This document shows positions 1 through 5,752 of a DNA stretch of 5,752 bases, in pieces; position 1 is the stretch's first letter; each line of letters starts with the position of its first letter. The notes under the pieces were generated by a model. The model had not been told where the DNA came from and searched no databases. It was given only the letters and a program-made list of their open reading frames with translations. This DNA comes from Bacteroidota bacterium (GTDB lineage Bacteria; Bacteroidota; Bacteroidia; SpSt-205; S141-50), in NCBI GenBank assembly GCA_015490695.1, contig WFXK01000260.1:1-5752 (forward strand). The letters run 5' to 3'. The position numbers and the translations under genes are program-made.

Positions 1-966
1 AGTTACTTTAGACAAGTTCTAAAACAGGCATTAACGGAAATAGAGAATGTAATGACTTATGAAAAATATAAGAAATTAGAGGGGGAAGTTATTATTGGCA
101 CCGTGGTTCGTATTCAACCTTTGGCTGCGAGGGATAAAGAGGAAGTGAAGCCGTCTTATATTTTAGTAAAGCACGAAGATACAGAATTGATTTTACCAAG
201 GAGTGAAATGATACCCAAAGAAGTAGAAAGCATGCGTTATCGTTATCGTCAGGGGGCACCTATACGGGCTTTAATTAAAAAAGTGGAAAAAAAGAGAGGT
301 CGTCCTGAGATTACTCTTTCAAGGACAGACCCTAAGTTCTTAGAACGGCTTTTAGAGCGCGAAGTTCCTGAAATTTATGATGGTTTGATTGTAATTAAAA
401 AAGTAGTTCGGGCACCTGGGGAACGGGCTAAGGTGGCAGTAGAAAGTTTTGACGATAGAATTGACCCCGTTGGTGCTTGTGTAGGTGTAGGAGGAAACCG
501 AATTTATAACATTGTAAAAGAACTTCGTGGAGAAAACATTGACGTGATTGCTTATTCTAATAATCCTGCGCTTTTCATTCGTCGTGCTTTGTCCCCTGCA
601 AAAGTAACGCGTGTAGAAGTAGATTTAGAAAACAAAACAGCAAAAGCCTATTTGCCCCCAGACCAAATCTCTATCGCTATCGGTAAAGGAGGAGTTAATA
701 TCCGACTAGCTGCGCAACTAACAGGTTTTCAAATAGAAGCCGAACGAGAAGAAATCACCGAAAGCGAAATCCCATTAGAAACCATAAAAGACCAGATAGA
801 TGAAAAACTCTATAAAGTACTTAAAGAAGCAGGGTTCCAAACAGTAAAAAGTATTTTAGAAAAAGAAGTGGATGCCTTGCAGAAATTAACAGGCTTAGAT
901 TTAGACACTGTCAATCAATTACTTAGCCAATTGCAACGAATATACGCTCAGGAAAATCCTTCGTAA
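1..966 (+). CDS. nusA: Transcription termination/antitermination factor NusA, 5'-truncated by the window edge
   Basis: NusA binds RNA polymerase and nascent RNA and modulates pausing, termination and antitermination in the cytoplasm. The frame is open from base 1 without a start, and the residues before the first ATG (52) still read as NusA, so that ATG is internal; about 110-130 N-terminal residues (the polymerase-binding domain) are missing. The visible part is 321 residues. An S1 RNA-binding domain spans about 29-109. KH1 follows, with DPVGACVG and the GVGG loop at 162-165. KH2 carries IGKGG at 227-231. A single C-terminal helix-hairpin-helix unit spans about 267-314, unlike the two acidic repeats of E. 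coli, and this short form is usual in Bacteroidota. It stops with TAA at 964-966, 36 bases before infB, as in the conserved rimP-nusA-infB cluster. The identification is secure; the only missing part is the 5' end. Confidence 0.97.
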   Translation, partial: SYFRQVLKQALTEIENVMTYEKYKKLEGEVIIGTVVRIQPLAARDKEEVKPSYILVKHEDTELILPRSEMIPKEVESMRYRYRQGAPIRALIKKVEKKRGRPEITLSRTDPKFLERLLEREVPEIYDGLIVIKKVVRAPGERAKVAVESFDDRIDPVGACVGVGGNRIYNIVKELRGENIDVIAYSNNPALFIRRALSPAKVTRVEVDLENKTAKAYLPPDQISIAIGKGGVNIRLAAQLTGFQIEAEREEITESEIPLETIKDQIDEKLYKVLKEAGFQTVKSILEKEVDALQKLTGLDLDTVNQLLSQLQRIYAQENPS

Positions 967-979
967 CGATAAAGTTTTT

Positions 980-987
980 TATTTTTG
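980..987 (+). promoter_or_regulatory. Possible Bacteroidota-type -7 box upstream of infB
   Basis: TATTTTTG is an exact match to the Bacteroidota housekeeping sigma -7 consensus TAnnTTTG and lies in the only gap between nusA and infB. No TTTG or TTG is found at the expected -33 distance; the nearest resemblance is TTCG at 960-963, which is poor. If used, transcription would start around 992-996 and leave a leader of only about 10 bases before the ATG at 1003. The gap is T-rich, so a chance match is quite possible. Confidence 0.25.
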
Positions 988-1002
988 CCTTTTAATACCA
1001 CT

Positions 1003-3834
1003 ATGTCTATGCCAGGGGAAATTACCCAAAGGAAGCCTAAAAAGCTGTCGGTCGTTGCTGAAGAGTTTAATGTAAGTACTAGTCGTATTATTGAGATTAT
1101 TAAGCAAGCCACTGGTGAAGAGTTGCGCAATGATCCTAATTTGCGCATTAAACCCGAGTTTTATGAGGTGCTTTTAAAATTTTTAGGTAACGAACGCAAA
1201 AAGAAACAAGAGCAGGAGTCCCATGCAAGAGAAATGCAGCTACAACGTCAAGCTTATAAGCAACCTAAAAAAGAACAGGATGAACAAGACTTACCTTTAG
1301 ATTTAGACTTAGATTTTACAGAGCCTTCTAAGGAACAAGAAGAAGAGGCTTCTAGTGTAGAACCTCCTATTCGTTTAAGAAAAAAAGGGAAAGTAGATTT
1401 AGAAGCGATTTTGGGACAGGCTACTCCGAAGAAAAAGACTTCAACAACGAAAAAAGCTTCCTTGGAAGAAACGAAGGAAGTAGAAGAGGTTAAAAAAGAG
1501 GAACCGGAGAAAAAAGTAGAAGTTGAAAAAATAGAAGCGTCAGAAGTTAGTGAAGCGGTAGAAGAGAAAAAAGAAGAGGTTCAGCAAGAAACAGTTGTAG
1601 AACAAGAAACAGCAACGGAAGAAGTTGTCCCAGAAGCTGAAGTAGCAGAAGAAAGCGAGCCTAAAGTACAACCTGAGGAAGAACTGCAACAACCACAGCT
1701 AAAGGTTAAGGGTGTTGTAGATTTAAGTAGCTATGAGAAGGACCTAAGAGCTAAGGAATTAAGGAAGAAGCTAAAACAGCGCTTATCGGAGGCGAAAAAA
1801 ACGGCTACCCGCATAGAACGCAAACGAGAAAAGGAACAATTACGAGCGAAACGAGAGAAGCCTAAGGTAAAACCTCCTAAGAAACGAAAAGAGCGACGCA
1901 GAGAGCGACAAAAGCTAAAACAACAACAGGAGAAAGCAGCAGCGCAAGCCGTTAAACAAACCCTTACTTCTCTACAAAGGCGTAGTAAACTGCGACAAAA
2001 ACTCCGTAAGAAGAAACGAGAAGAAAAACAACAAAAACAACAAGCACAAGAGGTACAACAAAATATTTTAGAAGTAACAGAATTCTTAACAGTTGGTGAA
2101 TTAGCGGATTTAATGGGCGTAGAAGCGACCGATGTGATTGCTAAATGCATGGCATTAGGCTATTTTGTGTCTATCAATCAACGGATTGACAAGGATTTGA
2201 TTGAAACCATAGCGGAAGAATATGGTTATGAGGTTCGTTTTGTTTCTATTGAAGAGACATATAAAGAGCAAGAGGAGGAAGAAGTAGATGAATCGGCATT
2301 AGAGCCGCGACCGCCTATTGTTACAGTGATGGGGCATGTAGACCATGGAAAAACATCGCTTTTGGACTATATTCGTAATACAAATGTGGTAGCAGGAGAA
2401 GCAGGGGGTATTACACAACACATCGGTGCCTACATGGTAACCTTAGAAGATGGTAGAAAAATCACTTTTATAGATACGCCTGGGCACGAAGCTTTTACTG
2501 CTATGCGTGCTCGCGGTGCCCAAGTTACCGATATTGCTGTGATTGTAATTGCTGCAGACGACCAAGTAATGCCGCAAACCAAAGAAGCCATCCAACACGC
2601 TCAAGCAGCAGGCGTATCTATGATTTTCGCCATCAATAAAATAGATAAACCCGAAGCCAATCCCGATAGAATACGGCAACAATTGGCAGAAATGAATATC
2701 TTAGTTGAAGAATGGGGTGGTCCTTATCAATGTCAAGAGATTTCAGCAAAAACAGGACAAGGAATCCCAGAGTTAATAGAAAAAATTCTTTTGGAAGCAG
2801 AGCTATTGGAATTAAAAGCTAATCCGAATAGACGGGCAAAAGGTGTAGTGCTTGAGGCTAAAATGGATCCTGGAAGAGGTCCTGTGGCAACATTCTTAGT
2901 CCAAGATGGTACCTTAAAAGAGCGTGATGTCGTTTTAACGGGCTGTTATTATGGAAGAGCCCGAGCACTTTTAGATGAACGAGGCAACCGAGTAAAGAGC
3001 GCAGGTCCTTCTACCCCCGTACAAGTCTTAGGACTTAATGGTATTCCTGAAGCAGGAGACCACTTCAGTGTGTTAGAGTCTGAACGAGAAGCCAGAGAAA
3101 TCGCTACGAAACGCGCACAAGTACTAAGAGAACAACAACTGCGTAGAACACAACAAGCCCCCACCTTAGAACAACTCTCAGAAAAAAGCAAAACAGGAGA
3201 TTTCAAAGAACTGCGGCTTATCGTTAAAGCCGATGTACAAGGTTCCGTAGAAGCTATCTTAGATACCTTACATAAACTAAGTACCGATGAAATCACTATT
3301 AAAGTCGTTATGCATGGCGTTGGACAAATCTCTGAATCCGATGTGTTATTGGCAGTCGCTTCTAAAGCTATTATCATTGGTTTTAATGTACGTCCCCATA
3401 TTAAAGCCAGAAAATTAGCAGAAAAAGAAGGAGTAGAAATCCGAAATTATAAAGTGATTTATGATTTGGTTAATGATATTAAACAAGCTATGGAAGGGTT
3501 ATTAGAACCTGAGTACAAAGAAGAGATCTTAGGAGTAGCAGAAGTGAGAAAAACCTTTAAGATTTCTAAAGTGGGTACAGTGGCTGGTTGCATGGTGATT
3601 GATGGTGTAGTAAAAAGAGGTTTCCCTGTCCGTGTTGTCCGTGATGGTGTAGAAATTTACGATGGAAAAATCGCTTCCTTAAAACGCTTTAAAGACGATG
3701 TTAAAGAAGTCAGCAAAGGTTATGAATGCGGTATTGCAATAGAGAACTTCAATGATATAAAGGAAGGAGATATTATTGAATGCTATCAACAAGTTGCAGT
3801 TAAACGAACCTTAGAAACAATAAAAGAGGAATAG
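1003..3834 (+). CDS. infB: Translation initiation factor IF-2
   Basis: IF-2 is the GTPase that brings fMet-tRNA to the 30S subunit and promotes joining of the 50S. The product is 943 residues from ATG 1003, a usual length for Bacteroidota. An N-terminal IF2_N helical module lies at about 14-62. A long charged linker follows, first Glu-rich (about 89-230) and then Lys/Arg/Gln-rich (about 246-352). A second IF2_N-like module is at about 355-416. The G domain has every GTPase motif: GHVDHGKT 444-451, switch I GGITQH from 468, DTPGH 491-495, NKID 545-548 and SAK 581-583. The C-terminal domains include KVGTVAGC from 857 and GYECGI 906-911 in the fMet-tRNA-binding C2 domain. No Shine-Dalgarno is visible. 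The frame is also open at TTG 985 and ATG 1009; 1003 is chosen as the first ATG, but 1009 is nearly as likely. Only 4 bases separate its stop from purS, which indicates cotranscription. Confidence 0.97.
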   Translation: MSMPGEITQRKPKKLSVVAEEFNVSTSRIIEIIKQATGEELRNDPNLRIKPEFYEVLLKFLGNERKKKQEQESHAREMQLQRQAYKQPKKEQDEQDLPLDLDLDFTEPSKEQEEEASSVEPPIRLRKKGKVDLEAILGQATPKKKTSTTKKASLEETKEVEEVKKEEPEKKVEVEKIEASEVSEAVEEKKEEVQQETVVEQETATEEVVPEAEVAEESEPKVQPEEELQQPQLKVKGVVDLSSYEKDLRAKELRKKLKQRLSEAKKTATRIERKREKEQLRAKREKPKVKPPKKRKERRRERQKLKQQQEKAAAQAVKQTLTSLQRRSKLRQKLRKKKREEKQQKQQAQEVQQNILEVTEFLTVGELADLMGVEATDVIAKCMALGYFVSINQRIDKDLIETIAEEYGYEVRFVSIEETYKEQEEEEVDESALEPRPPIVTVMGHVDHGKTSLLDYIRNTNVVAGEAGGITQHIGAYMVTLEDGRKITFIDTPGHEAFTAMRARGAQVTDIAVIVIAADDQVMPQTKEAIQHAQAAGVSMIFAINKIDKPEANPDRIRQQLAEMNILVEEWGGPYQCQEISAKTGQGIPELIEKILLEAELLELKANPNRRAKGVVLEAKMDPGRGPVATFLVQDGTLKERDVVLTGCYYGRARALLDERGNRVKSAGPSTPVQVLGLNGIPEAGDHFSVLESEREAREIATKRAQVLREQQLRRTQQAPTLEQLSEKSKTGDFKELRLIVKADVQGSVEAILDTLHKLSTDEITIKVVMHGVGQISESDVLLAVASKAIIIGFNVRPHIKARKLAEKEGVEIRNYKVIYDLVNDIKQAMEGLLEPEYKEEILGVAEVRKTFKISKVGTVAGCMVIDGVVKRGFPVRVVRDGVEIYDGKIASLKRFKDDVKEVSKGYECGIAIENFNDIKEGDIIECYQQVAVKRTLETIKEE
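3825..3831 (+). promoter_or_regulatory. Shine-Dalgarno sequence of purS, inside the infB 3' end
   Basis: AGAGGAA lies 7 bases before the purS ATG at 3839, inside the last codons of infB. It is a good match to the anti-Shine-Dalgarno and supports this start. It also suggests that ribosomes ending infB can re-initiate on purS. Confidence 0.6.
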
Positions 3835-3838
3835 AGTT

Positions 3839-4090
3839 ATGAAGCGGGTTGTCGTTCATATTATGCCTCGTAAGGAGCTATTAGATCCCCAGGGTAAAGC
3901 AACTTTACAGGGATTAAAGCAATTAGGGATTGCTCATGTTAGGGATGTGCGTATTGGTAAGCGTATTGAGCTTTGGGTAGCGGCGGAAGAAACGGGTCAA
4001 GCGCAAGCTATCGCACAACAAGCAGCGGAGCGATTATTGGTAAATCCCATCATTGAAACTTATAGAATAGAAGTGGAGGGCGATGGTTAA
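3839..4090 (+). CDS. purS: Phosphoribosylformylglycinamidine synthase subunit PurS
   Basis: PurS is the small subunit that bridges PurL and PurQ in the three-part FGAM synthase, which converts FGAR, glutamine and ATP to FGAM in de novo purine synthesis in the cytoplasm. The 83-residue product matches the family's usual length of about 80-85. It carries the family landmarks LLDPQG (14-19), VRDVRIGKRIEL (34-45) and, near the end, the LLVNPIIETYRIEVE stretch, which align in order with B. subtilis PurS as I remember it. The first ATG gives the expected N-terminal beta strand and has a good Shine-Dalgarno. It is 4 bases after infB and overlaps the macro gene by 8 bases, so it sits in an operon with both. 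No purQ or purL is adjacent in this window, which is less usual than a purSQL cluster. Its presence implies that this organism uses the split enzyme rather than a single long PurL; the partner genes should be elsewhere in the genome. Confidence 0.93.
   Translation: MKRVVVHIMPRKELLDPQGKATLQGLKQLGIAHVRDVRIGKRIELWVAAEETGQAQAIAQQAAERLLVNPIIETYRIEVEGDG
4074..4080 (+). promoter_or_regulatory. Shine-Dalgarno sequence of the macro-domain gene, inside purS
   Basis: TGGAGGG sits 2 bases before the ATG at 4083, with the GGAGG core 3 bases away. The core is strong but the spacing is shorter than the usual 5-9 bases. It lies within the last codons of purS, so translation of the two genes is probably coupled through the 8-base overlap. 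Confidence 0.5.
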
Positions 4091-4619
4091 GTTAGTGTTG
4101 CATAGGGGCGATATTACGAAGATGGCAGTGGATGCCGTTGTGAATGCGGCAAATAGCCGTTTAGCAGGTGGTGGCGGTGTAGATGGTGCCATTCATCGTG
4201 CAGCGGGATGGGAGGAGCTGCAGGCTGCTTGCCGTAAAATCGGCGGTTGCCCAACAGGAGAAGCACGTATCACCCCAGGCTTCCGCCTCCCCGCTAAATA
4301 TATCATCCACGCCGTCGGACCCGTCTGGCAAGGCGGAACAAAAAACGAAGAACAACTACTTTATAGCGCTTATCAATATAGCTTAAAACTTGCTTGTGAG
4401 CACCAAGTAAAAACCATTGCCTTCCCTTGTATCAGCACAGGCATTTATGGATTCCCTAAACGTTTAGCTGCCCAAACAGCGCTAAAAGCTATAGAAGACT
4501 TCATCTGTAATAAAATGCCTAAGGACTGTCTACTAGAAACTATTTATATTGTCGTTTTCGATGATGAAAATGAGCAAATTTACCTGGAACTCATGGGGAA
4601 GGAAAAAGTAATTGCTTAG
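4083..4619 (+). CDS. MacroD/YmdB-type macro-domain protein, probable O-acetyl-ADP-ribose deacetylase / ADP-ribosyl hydrolase
   Basis: The 178-residue protein is one macro domain of the MacroD class, which binds ADP-ribose, releases ADP-ribose from O-acetyl-ADP-ribose and removes mono-ADP-ribose from acidic residues. It begins with RGDITKMAVDAVVNAAN (8-24), followed by the glycine-rich GGGGVDGAIHRAAG (29-42). N24 and D34 correspond to the catalytic Asn and Asp described for E. coli YmdB. CPTGEA (56-61), HAVGPVW (76-82) and the phosphate loop STGIYGFP (118-125) are also in place. No key residue is missing and there is no signal peptide or membrane segment, so it is probably an active cytoplasmic enzyme. 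Its ATG overlaps the end of purS by 8 bases with an internal Shine-Dalgarno, so it is probably translated from the infB message. It ends tail to tail with the sulfide oxidase gene. The biological substrate cannot be told from the sequence. Residues 1-50 and 51-100 differ sharply in codon endings. Confidence 0.93.
   Translation: MVKLVLHRGDITKMAVDAVVNAANSRLAGGGGVDGAIHRAAGWEELQAACRKIGGCPTGEARITPGFRLPAKYIIHAVGPVWQGGTKNEEQLLYSAYQYSLKLACEHQVKTIAFPCISTGIYGFPKRLAAQTALKAIEDFICNKMPKDCLLETIYIVVFDDENEQIYLELMGKEKVIA
4616..4619. other. Overlap of two convergent stop codons
   Basis: The bases TTAG serve both strands: TAG at 4617-4619 ends the macro gene, and TAA (complement of 4616-4618) ends the sulfide:quinone oxidoreductase gene. 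There is therefore no intergenic space for a terminator, and each transcript must end within the other gene's antisense or run through it. Confidence 0.95.
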
Positions 4620-5752
4620 TCTAACATCTTACCTTTTAGCATTTGATTCCAATACATCCAAGGTAAAAAATACTTTTTCAAAGCCCACATCGCCCAAGTT
4701 GGTTTAGTTGTATCTATAAGCCATTTAGGGAAGGAAGAAACAGGAACATTATCGTATAAAAATTCTGCCATGACTAATTTTCCATAACCTACAATAAAAG
4801 GACATCCTGCATAGCCGTTGTATTTTTCTGTTAAAGATTTTCCCTGTAATAGATTTAAGATGTTATGAACTACTTTTTTTACTTGTTTTCGTATTGCTGC
4901 ACCTGTTTTAGCAAAGGGCACGCCGCAAACATCTCCTAAACCAAAAATGTTTTTATAGGTTTTATGTTGTAAAGTATAGCGGTCTACGTTTAAGAATCCT
5001 TCTTGTTCAGCTCCTTGTGTTAAAGCGGCATTCTCACGAATGACCTTAGGGGCTCCTTGAGGGGGGACAATGTGTAGAAAGTCGTAAGGCTGCTCTACGC
5101 GTTCGCCTGTTTTCATGTTTTCAAAAACAGCTATACGCTCTTGTGGCTTTACTTCAATAAGTTTATGAAAGAAATGCCCTTGGATATGGCATTCTTGGGC
5201 TAAACGTTCTATGGTTTCTTTATAACCGGGAACACCAAAATAAACAGAACCAGGAGTGTAAAGAATGACTTCACTTTTATCTCGTATGCCTTTTTTCCTA
5301 AGGTACTCTTCTGCTAAAAACATAATTTTCATTGGTGCTGCTCCACATTTATAAGGCGTATGAGGAACGGTAAATACTGCTTTCCCTCCTTGAAACTTTT
5401 GCAATAACTGCCATGTCTTCGGAGCATAATCATACAGATAAATGGTACTGGCATAAGGCGTATCTATTGCTTGACGTGCTCCAGGAACTAACTCCCATAG
5501 GTAGGTTATGCCTACAGCAACAATCAAATAGTCGTAAGAAACTACTTTGCCATTTCCTAAGCGCACTTTGTTTTCATCAGGAAGGATTTCCTCAGCAGTA
5601 GTTTTTAACCAAGTAGCTCCCTCAGGGATATAATCCTTTTCTGGTCTTCGGGTATCTGTAATGGAATAAACACCACCACCTACTAAGGTCCATGCTGGCT
5701 GATAATAATGCCATTGGGAAGGCTCCACAATGCCAACTTTATAAGCTTTTGT
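4616..5752 (-). CDS. sqr: Type II sulfide:quinone oxidoreductase (FAD-dependent), 5'-truncated by the window edge
   Basis: This flavoprotein oxidises sulfide and passes the electrons to the quinone pool at the cytoplasmic membrane. The frame is open to the window edge, and the residues before the first GTG (5728) still match the family (VGIVEPSQWHYYQP), so that GTG is internal. About 30-40 N-terminal residues with the Rossmann glycine motif are missing. In the 378 visible residues, YDYLIVAVG is at 73-81. The two redox cysteines are C136 (in PYKCGAAP) and C317 (in YAGCPFIVGY), matching Cys201 and Cys379 of human SQOR. The FAD-contacting GLGD is at 271-274. The C-terminal stretch from about 353, with many Trp, Phe and Met, ends in YWNQMLKGKML and probably forms the membrane-attaching helices. 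The whole order follows human-type SQOR, which marks the type II subfamily. The paired cysteines argue against an NADH dehydrogenase or a flavocytochrome c sulfide dehydrogenase. Its promoter and start are outside the window. Confidence 0.92.
   Translation of the reverse strand, partial: TKAYKVGIVEPSQWHYYQPAWTLVGGGVYSITDTRRPEKDYIPEGATWLKTTAEEILPDENKVRLGNGKVVSYDYLIVAVGITYLWELVPGARQAIDTPYASTIYLYDYAPKTWQLLQKFQGGKAVFTVPHTPYKCGAAPMKIMFLAEEYLRKKGIRDKSEVILYTPGSVYFGVPGYKETIERLAQECHIQGHFFHKLIEVKPQERIAVFENMKTGERVEQPYDFLHIVPPQGAPKVIRENAALTQGAEQEGFLNVDRYTLQHKTYKNIFGLGDVCGVPFAKTGAAIRKQVKKVVHNILNLLQGKSLTEKYNGYAGCPFIVGYGKLVMAEFLYDNVPVSSFPKWLIDTTKPTWAMWALKKYFLPWMYWNQMLKGKMLD

Noticed and set aside
52..54. 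ATG at 52 as the start of nusA
   Set aside because: The frame is open to base 1 and the upstream residues fit NusA; starting here would remove the whole polymerase-binding domain.
953..981. Terminator after nusA (T-run at 975-980)
   Set aside because: The pairing of AAAA...CTT with AAAG...TTTT has mismatches and no GC stem, and infB follows in the same conserved cluster.
1450..1700. GAAGAA/GAAGTA repetition as a DNA repeat or CRISPR-like array
   Set aside because: The repetition comes from Glu/Lys/Val codons in the IF-2 linker; there is no fixed unit or spacer length.
1731..2150. Antisense open frame of 139 codons, rich in Cys, Ser, Phe and Arg
   Set aside because: It is the complement of the AAA/AAG/CGA/GAG-rich linker of infB, which avoids antisense stops; its composition is low-complexity and matches no family I know.
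2949..3377. Antisense open frame of 142 codons
   Set aside because: It lies fully inside conserved IF-2 domains and its translation is Ser/Thr/Leu-rich without motifs, so it is a shadow frame.
4240..4345. C-rich patch in the macro gene as a recently transferred segment
   Set aside because: The protein is continuous with the family, and similar A/C-ending patches occur in nusA and infB, so the composition is a recurring feature of these genes.
4161..4386. Two short open frames inside the macro gene, one on each strand
   Set aside because: Both fall within the conserved macro domain and show no start signals or recognisable motifs.
4629..4666. Inverted repeat TTACCTT...AAGGTAA as a terminator for the + strand operon
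   Set aside because: Only 7 pairs, mostly A-T, with a 24-base loop, followed by A rather than T residues, and inside the coding region of the opposite gene; too weak to call.
5726..5728. GTG (complement) as the start of the sulfide oxidase gene
   Set aside because: The frame continues to the window edge, and the residues before it fit the SQR family; the glycine-rich FAD motif must lie further upstream.

Overview
The window most likely comes from a member of the Bacteroidota, with AT-rich, non-pathogen-like housekeeping content. This rests on the NusA and IF-2 proteins, which read like Bacteroidota family members along their whole length: NusA has a single C-terminal helix-hairpin-helix unit, and IF-2 has a second helical N-terminal module before the G domain and a tail ending in VAVKRTL. 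In addition, infB has no visible Shine-Dalgarno sequence, and an exact TAnnTTTG box (the Bacteroidota -7 promoter consensus) lies just before it. The class cannot be fixed from this window.

Layout: four genes run on the + strand as a probable operon, and one gene on the - strand converges on them. The 3' two thirds or so of nusA (from position 1; the 5' end is outside) is followed after 36 bases by infB (translation initiation factor IF-2). Four bases later comes purS, the small subunit of the three-part FGAM synthase of purine synthesis. Its end overlaps by 8 bases the start of a MacroD/YmdB-type macro-domain gene (probable ADP-ribosyl/O-acetyl-ADP-ribose hydrolase). On the - strand, a type II sulfide:quinone oxidoreductase gene covers 4616 to the right edge and loses its 5' end there. 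Its stop codon overlaps the macro gene's stop codon, so the two transcription units meet with no intergenic space.

Functionally, nusA and infB form the classical transcription-translation cluster (normally preceded by rimP). purS and the macro gene look like passengers translated from the same message. The respiratory sulfide oxidase is a separate unit. Nearly every base is coding; the only non-coding bases are the short gaps between nusA and infB and between infB and purS.

No unknown system, mobile element, CRISPR array or RNA gene was found. The least ordinary signals are a repeated within-gene shift in third-codon-position composition (G/T-rich at gene starts, A/C-rich inside), the purS-macro pair attached to infB, and the 4-base convergent stop overlap.
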